Below, in pieces: positions 35,401 through 47,400 of a stretch of 64,000 nt of DNA (its first letter is position 1; the number at the start of each line of letters is the position of its first letter). The stretch is from positions 120,778,979 through 120,842,978 of the forward strand of contig CM045762.1 in assembly GCA_025200525.1 (NCBI GenBank), read 5' to 3'. A program made the translations under genes and the position numbers. Below the pieces are notes generated by a model. It had not been told where the DNA came from. It worked only from the letters and a program-made list of their open reading frames with translations, and made no database searches. Source of the stretch: Camellia lanceoleosa (taxonomy: Eukaryota > Streptophyta > Magnoliopsida > Ericales > Theaceae).

Positions 35401-38400
35401 GTCGACAGTAGTGAAGGTTGGCCAGGAGCCAAGAAGAGAGATGGAGACAGGGTCTGACTGGCCGTTTTAAGACGGGTTTCCTTGGAGAGGAGCTCACGAA
35501 CAATAACATCCACAGAAGACGCACAACCCTTCTTGGGATAGTTGTACTTCCCATGGTCTCTCTGATGGTAGAAAGCACACTCATCAAAAGCCAGGGGCCC
35601 TTTCTTGGGCTTTGTAGTGGCCGGAAGCTGATGAGGAGGTGGGGTCGACAGTAGTGGAGGTTGGCCAGGAGCTAAGAAGATAAATGGAGACAGAGTCTGA
35701 CTGGCCGTCTTAAGACTGGTTTCCTCGGAGAGAAGCTCACGAACAATAACATCCACAGAAGGAAGAGGAGACTGGTAAAGAATGCCACCACAGATAGCCT
35801 TACACTAAGGGGAGAGAGCTGTTAAGAATTGCACTAATTGACCCTACTCCCAAAACTCAATATAAGCATTTAGTACCTTGAGGCTAGATGGTTCCATAAG
35901 AGCCAACTGATCCCATAGACCAGTCATCTCAATATAGAAGTCCTGAATAAACTGATCTCGCTGACGAGCACCTTGAATAGCTGTTTCCAACTCATACCGC
36001 TTGTCAAAGTTGAATTGCTGATAAACACTTTGTAAATAATTCCATACCTCCTTGGCAATAGTGTATTTAGAAAACATCATCCCAATACCGTCATCCACAA
36101 AATTATGAAACTATGTTAGGACTTGGGCATTATCACAATCCCAAGTATCACAAGAAGTCAGATATCCTTCTTTCTTCGGATCCGATGGACGAGAAACTGA
36201 ATCAGAAACATAACCCCATTTTTTCTAACCAAGAAGAAAATTCTTCATAACACTAGCCCAATAAGCATAATTGGAACTAGTGAGTTTTACAACTAATAGC
36301 TTAGATTTTGGTGTCTGACATTTTAATAAACCAGGGATGGATTAAAGTGTAATAAACCACAAGCTAAGGGGTCACACTGTTATACAAGAGAAAAACAGGA
36401 CTAGAATCAAAACATAAGAGATGAGCAGAGAGAGAAAGAACCAGGGTCACGAACTAGAATCAGAAGTCGCGATGCTGATGCGGTAGAGAAGGAGGAGTCG
36501 CAATGAGCCAAGAGAGTCGAACTAGATGACCAGATGAAGTAGACGAACCAGACCCAACTTAGTTGGGTTGATTTGAACCAGTGGTATCATGAATCGACAA
36601 TGATCGATCACGATTTGTGGCGGATGGGTCGTGCCAAGGAGTCACGATTGGATCGAAAGGCAAAGAGCTCTGGGTCGACTTCGAATAGTCTTCGAACCAG
36701 ACGAAACCTTTGAGTCAAACGAAGAACCAGATGGAGCAAACCCACTACGGATGCTAGGGTTTCGAATCTTCAAGCTAGGGTTTCAAACCAAGCTCGGATG
36801 CATGAAAGTTTTTCTGAATGATCTGTATATTCAACTTGTGTTCTAATACAAAGAACACATCTTATTATATAGTAATCTTAACCCTAAGACTAAAAAGGAA
36901 AAGAAAACATTACCATATATATACACCTATACAATCTCTCAGAATATATACACAATATACACTACCATATATATAAATCTAACCTAATATTCTCACACCT
37001 ACATTGCCTGGAGTTGCCCTATCTGTGCTAGTTAGAAGGTTTTAGTTTTCTTCTTCTTAATACTTGGGTTTTAAGGAGTGTGGGCTGGGCTTTAGATAAA
37101 AGAAATAAAGTTAGTGATTTGAAACAATCCCAAAAGTTTTGTCTAATATATTTTCTTAAATGTTATCTTAGGAGGAAAAAAAAAAAAAAAAAAAAATCAA
37201 ACATTATAAACTAAAATCTAAGGTGAGTTAAGTTTTGACAACACAAAAATATCAAAAATGGTTCATAATGCTTGAAGAAATGTTTTGCTACATAAAAAAA
37301 AAATAAAAATAAAAATAAAAATAAAAACAACGCCCAATTAATACACATCAATGTGTGTTTGGGAGGGAAAAGATTAGGTACACACTTAACCTTTGACATA
37401 GTGTACAAAGTAGTTGCCCTGAGACTTGAACCCATAACTTCAAGGTTATGAGGCCAAGGTTTTATAACCTTGAAGCCAAGCTGTTTTTTGCTACATGAAA
37501 AAAAAATAAAAATTATTGGATGCCTAATAGTTACAAGAAAATTACTCTAGAAGTACCTTAAATTCTTAAGTGTAATATATACAAATCTACCTCTGTCATA
37601 CCACATTTCAGCACATGTGGCGTACCACGTTCCCATTTCTATTCCCGTTCCGTTCCATGTTCCGGAATGATCCACGTTCCAGGTAACATCGGTCCTTACT
37701 CAGCAACTAATGCAAGGAATAATCTCAGCAAGATTGATGACAACAATGTATGGTAGTTATAGCTGAAGCTACATGCCAAAAACTCCAGAAGGCTCATCTC
37801 AATGCAATTATTATTATTATTATTTTTCCCTTCAAAATCGCCAAAAGGGTATTACTGATTTCTACGTCTTTGTCCTATTTGTTAAATCTTCAGGAATGAA
37901 CATATCCATTCATTTGTGGCACCTAATAAATATTTTTTTTCCCTAAATTGTTGAGGCAACAAATTTGAAGGAAACAGTTTTGGTTGATATTCTGTCCATT
38001 TGAAATAAATATAGTTGGCTAATAGCAAACATGCCTATTGGTTGAATTCTGTTCTTGCTCATTGATTTATTTATTTTTAACAGGGAATGCATGCTTGCAT
38101 ATTATCTCTGGTTTTAAGGTATACTTCAAATCCAATTTTATTTGTGACCAATCTTAGCTTCATATTTTATGCTTAATTACTTTGCGTCTCCTGTTTGTTG
38201 TTATGCTTAATTTGTTGTACAGGAAAGGGAGAAACTGTGGGCAGAAGAAAGTGAAATTGCCTCTTCTTGGGGAGATGTCAGTTCTTTCTCTTGCGGTCGT
38301 AGTTTTTTGCTTCGTATTTGCCATTCTTTGGGCCATAAACAGGAAGGCTTCATATTCATGGGTTGGTCAAGACATTCTTGTAAGTTTTGTCTGTTATTCC

Positions 38401-41400
38401 TGTTTTTCCAGAGTGTAGCTCTTTCAGACACGGTCTTGTGGTGTACTAATTGCAATTTTTTAGATGGACACCTCTTGAAGTTTATTGTGTTAAATGGTGA
38501 CTGTACTTGGAAATAGTTAATGGATGTTTCTACTATAAACCTTTCAAAACTCTCTTTAACGAAGCATATGATTCTTCACTCCTACGAGTGAATGCATTTT
38601 CCTTGTAGTGTGAAAGTGGTCCTACAGAGAGAGAAAGGGGGATGGGGGTATGAATAAGACCAAATTGATTTGATCAAGTTTCATCCTTGATAGTAATTCC
38701 TCTTACCAACTCTATTTATTGTCAGTTATTCCTTGGATATTTTAGCTTACTCAAGAACTCACCAAAGCTTGTAATTGAGTGTACAATTTTTGTCAGTCAT
38801 TCCATGTAGAAATACAAGTGAGGGCAAGTATTTAAAGCAAGCTCAAAAATGGAATTATCACAGCACGAAGTATATAAACATTAATCTATTCATTCACACA
38901 AATGAACATAATATCTAATGGTTCGGCCACTCCTTGTGACCTACATCCACTCTTCTCCAACTCCCTTGGTTGAAGGCTCCAATTTATTATCTAAAGGGTT
39001 TCTAAGAATACCCCAATAATCGATGACTTACAATGGGCAAGTCACTACCCACCTAATGTCTTCTCACAAGGACCACTAGAATTTGTGAAGGTTTCCCCTA
39101 GGCCAACCTACAACCCACTAAACTACCTAATGTCGCCTTAAGGCCAAAACTAGAATTTGCTCTGGGTTTTTCTCCAAAGGTTCAAGTAGAACCCTCTACA
39201 CTCGTGTCACTAGGTTTTTCACACAAAACAAAAGTATCACCTTGAACCTACTACACCCAAGACACTAGGTTTTGTACGTAAAGGATCACCCAAAACCTAC
39301 TTCACCCAAGTCACTAGATTTTACACTCAAAGGATGACCTAGAACCTACTAGCTGGTTTTGTCCACTTGGGTCACCATACCAATGGATTCGCTTGGGGAT
39401 TTTCTCACACCTCACAAAGGGTTTAAGGATCATCCACAACCTTTACACGATCCTTCACAAATGGTTTCAAGAATCACACACAACCTTTTACCCATCTTAG
39501 CAACTACTTCTGGGTATTCCCTAGGCTAACCCTCAACATTTCCAACAACCCTCAATTTACATAATTACAAATTCTGTACATATTGAAATATTGTAGTCAA
39601 TGGAAATTGTTTCTAAATAGGCCAATTCAAGACAAATTGAACCAAATCAAACCAAATTAAGCTTTGCATCCTAATCAAGTAGGATTGGCTACATGAATTA
39701 TTTTTTTCCATTCTGCTCTATTGAGTGCTACATGCTTAACAAATAAATTCATAAGTGCATGGAGAAAGCATAAACACATGTCAGTTTATGTCTTGCCCTC
39801 CCATGACATTTCCATTTATGGTGATCATATCAGTCTTCCAAACTGTTGCATCTATATGTCTTCGTTGTATATGATTAAAAAAACCTTCATTCTAATTCTA
39901 TCTTTTCCAGTCTTACCACATATTTATCTAAGCATTCCCATCCTTTTATCAACGTGGTGTTTTTTAGTTTAATTTCTAATTCCATCTTTTCTAGTCTGAT
40001 CAAACATCCATCTAAGCTTTTTCATCTCAGCTACACTTATTTTATAAATGTATTGTTTTTCAATTGCCTAACATTTTGTCTCGTAAAGCATCATTGGCCT
40101 TGTAGTTCTAAAACTTTCCTTTCAATATTGTTGGTACTCATCTATCACATAATATGTCAAACACAATTCTCTACTTGAGCCAACCTACTTTAATTCCATA
40201 GATCACATCATCTACTTAATAATCAAATCTAGGTAACAAAAATATTCACTCTTTGTTATCTCCTGGTTTTTTTTTCTTATTATTTTTACTACTATCATTA
40301 AAGTAACATTCCATATATTTACTTTTATTTCTACTAATTTTAAACCTTTGGACTTGAGCGTTCCTCACCAAATTTCTAATATTGTATTAATTCTTTTCTT
40401 AGTTTTATCTAGTAAAACTATATCATCTACGAACAACATACACCATGGATATTATCCTGAAGGTGTTTAGTTTATTCATCCATGATTAAAGCATATAGGT
40501 AAGGACTCAATGTTGACCCTTGATGTAATCCTACAATGATTAGGAATTCATTAATTTCTCCTTCAGGTGATCTAATTTTAGTGACAACCCCATCATACAT
40601 GGCTTTTATCGCATCAATATACCATTTGGTATATGTTTCTTACTAGCGTAAGTAACAGTTTAGAGTTATAAAAATAAAATAAAATAAAATTGGATGGGAT
40701 CATCATGTTATGTAAATCCTAAGGAGCACGGACACCTATATGGAGGAGATGTGTGTGTCGGACACAACACTTTGTGGACACTTATAAAAGCATATCCGAC
40801 ACTTTTTCAACGTGTCTTAATTAAAATTTTAAATGCATAATGTGGGACACTTTACAAACATTTCAGCAACAATTTTTGAATCCTCTGAACACAACCTATT
40901 GATGAATCTCTTCATAGTAACAATGTTTTGCATTCTTTGGAATGCTTGTGCACCTTGAACATGTTTTGAAACTTTTATAAGATGAATACATTGTGTATTT
41001 TACTATTCTACAATTGTTTTTCATTCTTTAGATTGCAATTGTTACATGAATAATATATTGTTGTTTAAGTTATGGAATATATGATTTTTGCTTTATTTTA
41101 AATTTTAATTAGTGTTATTTTACCTTTTTCTTTCATTACCTTTTTATAAACTATTCATATTCATATATATATATATATGACATATAATAAAATTTTGAAA
41201 ATAGGGGTGACCATGGTTCAATAGTAAAACCTTGGCCTAATAATCTTGAGGTTATGAAATCACTCTATGCACTATGCCAAAAGTTAGATGTGTACCCAAT
41301 TTTTTCCCTCCCAAACACACATTAATGTGTACTAATAGGATGTTTTTTTATAATAAAATTTTAACATATCCGTATCATGTCCTACATGTTTTGAAATTTT

Positions 41401-44400
41401 TCATGTCAGTGTATCCATATTATGTCACATGTCCATGTTTGTGCTACTTAGTGTAAATCTCATTTTTCTTTTGCTTAGCTTTATTTATTGGTAATTTTGC
41501 ATGATGTGTTGCATATGGAGTGATTATGTATTGTTATTAAATTTAGCTTGAAGGTATTTAGCTTGTTAAATGACTTTTTTATTGACAGGGTATCTGCTTG
41601 ATGATAAGGGTCTTGCAGATTGCTCGACTACCTAATATAAAGGTAGATCAATAATCTCTAATATTTCATTGTTAGAATTTTAAATCCGTCAGCTGATACA
41701 ATTAACTTTATTCAGGTTGCGACGGTACTTCTTTGTTGTGCATTTCTTTATGACATCTTTTGGGTCTTCCTGTCGCCATATATATTCCACGACAGTGTTA
41801 TGATTGCGGTAAGTGTTAATACTCATTCTTTGCATCTTTTTTCATGTATTGTTAAGGTTTGAGTTTTTCTTATATATAGACAAAAGATTTTTTGCTTATG
41901 TATATACGAAAGATGCTTTTTATACAAAGCGAAGTATGGGCATCCCTTTACGATAATACACGAAAGGGAATTTACAACAAACATGGGAATAGTGAGGTCC
42001 AACACTTGGTTTGATATGCCCCATTTCTAGCAAACTGGTTCAGATCATTGCCTGGATAAATTTGAGATAAGGAGCTTTAAAACACACATCTCATTCAATC
42101 TCTTGCATAACTTGTTTTGGTGATATTTGGCTTCAGCTAAAAGCTGTGTTCTTGTGTTCCTGCCACACGTAACAAGCTGTTGCTGCCCACGCTAGTTTCT
42201 TGATTATATTGGTCAAATTTTTCCAGTAAATTTCCAATGAACCCGCTGATTTTCTTTCCTTCAGCTGTGCGGCGGCTTTCTAATTCCACAAAGATTATAA
42301 AAGACCCTCCCAACAGATCTAGGCTATGAAAAAGCAATAAACAAATTCTATATGGTTTTATTCTGTATTGCACAGATTATAGGTTATCATGCCCCATTAT
42401 TTTAGCTTTAGCCAAGTTGTAAATCCTTCATTGATGGTTATCGACCTTATGAAACTATGGCATGGAGTAAATTTTGAAAACCGGACGAGTTTATGTCATC
42501 TTACCTTCTAGTAAGCCTTTTTTAATAGCATTCCTATTAGTTGAAGCCTAGTACATGTGGTTGGGATATATGACTTGAAATATATTGGAGTAGAATTGAA
42601 TATTTCTCCCCTAGGTCTCGTGAGGCGGTGATGGCAGTAGTAGGGTGGTGGTGTGGCAAGGATGGTGATGGTGGTGGTGGTGGTGGTGGCGATAGTAGGG
42701 TGGTGTTGGTATTGGGCAGTAGTCATAGGTGATGGTGGTAGGGTGGTGGAACAGGGGTGGCAATGGCTGTAAAAGATGATGATAGTAGCCAACATACTAA
42801 TAGACACTTGTTATAGGATGATTCCATGGTGAAATGGAATGTCTATTCCTTAGCTTGGAAGAAGAGATAGGTGTTCCTACCTACATAAGGTGTACCAAAC
42901 ACGAGAAAGGGAATGCAAAGCTAGAATGGGCATTTCATTCCAGCCCATTCTGTCGTACCCAACATGCTCTGATAAATGTGATTTTTTACTTGTGATACAA
43001 AGGTAACAAACGAATACAATGGGTATGTTTGGTTTGAATTTGTAGAGTGATTTTGGGAAAATTTTTCTAAAAAATTTGTTTGGTTTGTAAATTTTCCAAA
43101 ACAATTTCCAAAATCACTCTCTCTCTCTTTTACTTATCAATCAATCACTTTTTCTCTCTCCTCTCTCCTTTTCAATCACTTTTTCTCTCACACACATCTA
43201 CTCAATTAAAATAAAATATTAAATCATTCCAAACTCCCAAACTCCCAAACTACTTTCAAAATACATAACCAAACAAACCAAAAAAATTTCTAAACTCTCT
43301 CCCCAAAACAATTTTTAAAAACAACTCTCCCAAAACCAAACCAAACATACCCAATATTATTGATTGAATAATTAGCAAAGGCTAAAGTACAATATAAATA
43401 GGTAAATAACCAAAACCCTAAAGTCCTAATTACAGATAATAGGACTAAACTACCATTAAGTGAAAGATAAAATAACAATAACATAAAATGCATATTTCAC
43501 ACCCTTCCCCAAATTAAAGATCACACATAGAAAGCATGGAAAGTTGGCTAAAAAGGAAACGAAAGCAGGAAGTAGTGTGAGTCTTTGTAAAGAAGTCTGC
43601 TAATTGGAAAGAGGAGGGAACAAAGGAGAGAGTAAGAGTGGCAGCCTGAAAGTGCTTCTAAACAAAGTGACAATCTATTTCAATGTATTTTCGCGTGCTC
43701 ATGGAAAACTGAGTTGTGGGCAATTTGAACAGCACTTTGATTGTCACAATATAACGAAGTTCGGGAAGAAAGAGAAAACCATATTAGAAAGAAGCCAATG
43801 AAGCCAAACTATTTTAGAAATAGCATGACCCATGGCACGATACTTAGCTTCGGCAATAGAGCAAGCAACAACAGATTGCTTCTTACTTTTCCAAGAGATG
43901 AGAGAATCTCCAAGGAAAGAAACACCATTAGAAGCAGAAAACTTAGCATAGAATTCAATAAGAGTGCCCACAGTCTTGTCATCGGTGAGATTGGCACGAG
44001 AAAAAGATATCACTAATGTATTTAGTTTGAGACAAAAGATACCCTCTAGTAGGAGAAGAGACAACCTCAATACCAAGAAAATACTGAAGGGGCACCAAAT
44101 CTTTCATTTCAAATTTTTGAAAAAGTTAGTACTTGACCTCCTGATTTTTTTTTTTTTTTTTTAAAATAAACAAGCTTTATTGAAAGAGCATCAAGAAGAT
44201 GCAACGAATACAGAACTACCAAGAGAACCTACCACCCCTAAACAATAAAATCATCTAAAAATCTAACAAGACAAACAAATCTGGATCAAACTTCCTTTCC
44301 ATCCAACTATACAAAACGGAAAGAAGACGACTCTCGAGCCACGAAACACTATGACGAACCTCTTGAAAAGTTCACCTATTATGCTCTAACCAAACTAGCC

Positions 44401-47400
44401 ACATCAAACAAAGAGGCACCACATACTATACACGCCACCGTCGCTGCCGACCAACCCGAGCTCCATGCCAACTCCATATCATATCCACCACCCGCCGCGG
44501 TTGAACCCAAACAATCCCAAAAAGAGAACACATAAGTCCCCACAACCGGCTAGCCACAGAACAATGCAAAAACAAATGGTCAACAGACTTAGCATCCACG
44601 TAACACAAACAACACCGATTCACTAGAAAAAGACCACGCTGTACCAAATTATCAATCGTAAGATTCCGTCCTAATGTCGTTGTCCACATGAAGAATACCA
44701 CCTTAGAAGGAACTCCCGACACCCAAATACTTTTCCAAGGAAAATCCCTCCTCACCTCTCTCGCTAAACACCGGTAAAAGGATAAAACAGAGAAACGCCC
44801 TTTAGTCCTCACCACATTCCACCCCAAAACATCTTCCCCCACCCCAGTCACACCCAATCCATACAAATAATCCCATAGCTGCAGCAATTGATCAAACTCC
44901 CAGTCTTGGACTGGTTGCCGCAAATGAATGTCCCAAACCACCACACCCTCACCCCCCAAATAAGATGCTACCATAGCGTCCTGATCCTCTGCAATTTCAA
45001 AAATTAGCGGGAAACGATCCGCTAACGCAACTCCGCCACACCACTTATCCTTCCAGAAACGCACTCTCTGCCCATTACCCACCCGGAAATCCACCCTTGC
45101 CCAAAACTACACCCGCCCCAACTTAATCCCTTTCCATAAGCCACACCCATAAGAACCAACCACAGCCCCTGCCCTCCACTCCCCTTTAGCCAACCCAAAC
45201 TTACTAGCCACCACCCGTCTCCAAACCCTCTCCGGTTCCAAAGCAAAGCGCCACAACTACTTACCCAAAAAAGCTTTGTTGAAAGTCACCAAACGCCGAA
45301 CTCCCAAACCCCCTACCTCTTTTGGTTGACAGATCTGCCCCCAATCCACCAAATGATAACGAAAATCATCCCCCCCGCCACCCCACAAAAAATCATGCTG
45401 AAGCTTCTCCAACCGGCGTGCCACCGAAACCGGAATAACATGCAAAGACATAAAGTACATCGGAATGCTACTCAACACACTTTTGATTAGAGTCAACCTA
45501 CCGCCTTTCGAAAGATATTGTCTCTTCCAACCCGCCAACTGGCGCTGAATATGCTCCACCACGCCATCCCATACCCCTTGAGGCTTAAACGTCACCCCCA
45601 ATGGTAAACCCAAATAAGTAGCCGGCAAAGCCGACTCCTTACAACCTAACACTGCCACTAAAACTGACAAATTTTCCCTCTTTCCCACCGGAATCATTTC
45701 CGACTTCTCGAGATTCACCCGAAGGCCCGAAACTGCCTCAAAGCACAACAGAACACATCTCAAATACCCCACCTGCTCCGCCATAGCCCCACAAAAAATC
45801 AAAGCGTCATCAGCATACAACAAATGAGAAACGCAAATAGGTGCCCCCATGAGAGGTCTTACTAAAAAGCCCCCCAAAAGACCTTCAAGAACAGCCTTAT
45901 CCACCAATCAACTTAATGCCTCCATCACTAGGATAAACAATAATGGAGACAAAGGATCCCCTTGACGAAGGCCTCTATAGGTCAAGAAAAAACCCGCCAG
46001 CGTACCATTTACCAGAACAGACATCCGCACAATAGATATGCAAAACTGGATCCACCTACACCAAGTCTATCCAAAACCCATACGCTCCAAAATGATTAGA
46101 AGAAACTCCCACCGAATATTAGCATAAGCCTTCTCAATAGCCAGCTAGTGGCCCTATCGAATCTGAGAATCCACACTCTCATTTGCCACCAACACTACAT
46201 CCAGAATTTGGTGACTTCCCACAAAAGCATTTTGGGACTCAGACACCACTGCTTGCAAAACCCCTCGAAGCCTATTTGCCAAGACCTTAGCTAAAAGCTT
46301 GTACACACTACCAAGCAGACTAATAGGCCTAAAATCCCGAATAACTATTGTTATAACCGAATAACTATTGTTATAGGCGAATTCAATCAATGGTAAGTGC
46401 TTCTCCCACGACCCATTGAAATCAAGGACACAAACTCTAAGCATGTCCTCCAAAATCTGAACGGTACGCTCCGACTACCCATCGGTTTGAGGATGGTAAG
46501 CTGTGCTAAGGTCAACTTCGTTCCCAACGCCTCTTGAAGGCTTTGCCACAACCTGGCAGTAAAACGAGGATCTCTATTCGACATAATAGTCACAAGGACT
46601 CCATGAAGTCGAACTATCTCCCTAATGTACAACTCTGCCAAGCGTTCAACTGAGTCGTTGGTGCTCATAGGAATAAAGTGGGTAGACTTAGTCAACCTAT
46701 CAACAATCACCCAAATGGCGTCATTACCTTGTTGTGTTCTAGGAAACCCAACAACAAAATCCATGGTAACACGTTCCCATTTCCAATCAGCTATCGGTAA
46801 GGGTTGCAACAAACCTGTTGGTCTTTGGTGTTCGGCCTTCACTTGTTGACAAGTAAGGCACCTCGATACAAATAAAGCGACATCTCGCTTCATACCCCTC
46901 CGCCAAAACTGTCGACTAAGATCATGATACATTTTGGTGCCTCCCGGATGTACCGCAAGGTGTGAGTGATGGAACTCCCGAAGTATTTCCTCTCTACAAG
47001 ATTTTGGTACAAACAACCGGTCTAGGTAACGCACACTCAAATCCGAGTGAACGTTCAAACTTTTCTCTACCTTCCCATTGGAAATTCTAACCCGAATAGA
47101 CTCTACCTCATGGTCCCCTTGTTGTGCCTCTATGGCCCTACTAATCAAGGTAGGTTGAGCATTCATTGTGAACAAGGTAGCACTTTCACTGGACTCACCC
47201 ATGTGCAAATCGAACTTGCCAATAACACCTAGCATTTCCCACTCCCGAATGGCCACACTTGCCAAACTACTCACAAATTTCCGACTCAAGGCATCGACCA
47301 CTATATTGGCCTTCCCTGGATGATAGTGTAACTCGAAGTCATAGTCCTCCATAAATTCCATCCATCTCCGTTGACGTAGATTTAAATCTTTTTGAGAAAA

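Larger units (their letters stand above)
31680..36997 (-). mobile_element. Complete Ty1/copia element with two LTRs
   Basis: LTRs of 195 bp at 31680-31874 and 36803-36997 differ at roughly a dozen positions (about 94% identical by eye). Between them, on the minus strand, lie gag, protease, integrase, RT and RNase H in copia order. It sits in LTR 2 of the TRIM; the flanks tctac (31675-31679) and cctac (36998-37002) are the probable target duplication with one change. Pol carries stops and frameshifts, so the copy is probably dead. The usual tRNA-Met primer site is not evident next to the 5' LTR. Confidence 0.88.
31468..37095 (+). mobile_element. TRIM-like miniature LTR element, interrupted by a copia insertion
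   Basis: LTR 1 is at 31468-31582 (tgttggaatgtgtcccacat to gagtttttca). A tRNA-Met-type primer site (tggtatcaaagt, 31586-31597) opens a 79-bp internal region that ends in a purine tract (ccaagaggg). LTR 2 begins at 31662 (tgttggaatgtg), is cut at 31679, and resumes at 36998 (cctacattgcctggagttgc) through about 37095. LTR lengths near 115 bp and no coding capacity fit terminal-repeat retrotransposons in miniature. A further purine tract (aagaaggggg) directly before LTR 1 hints at a longer tandem array. Confidence 0.7.
44148..46336 (-). mobile_element. L1-type LINE, 5'-truncated, with poly-A tail
   Basis: On the minus strand, RT ([20 protein letters not shown] at about 46340-46270; [13 protein letters not shown] active site at 45775-45815; [31 protein letters not shown]) is followed by the zinc-binding C-terminal domain ([39 protein letters not shown]). 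The 3' end has caataaagcttgt and a run of about 18 A. ORF1, endonuclease and the RT start are missing. The two flanks are different elements (copia at the 3' side, gypsy at the 5' side), so this was not a simple insertion. Confidence 0.9.

Noticed and set aside
42600..42760. GGT-rich stretch as a coding region
   Set aside because: It is an imperfect simple repeat. The Thr/Pro-rich minus-strand frame has no other support.
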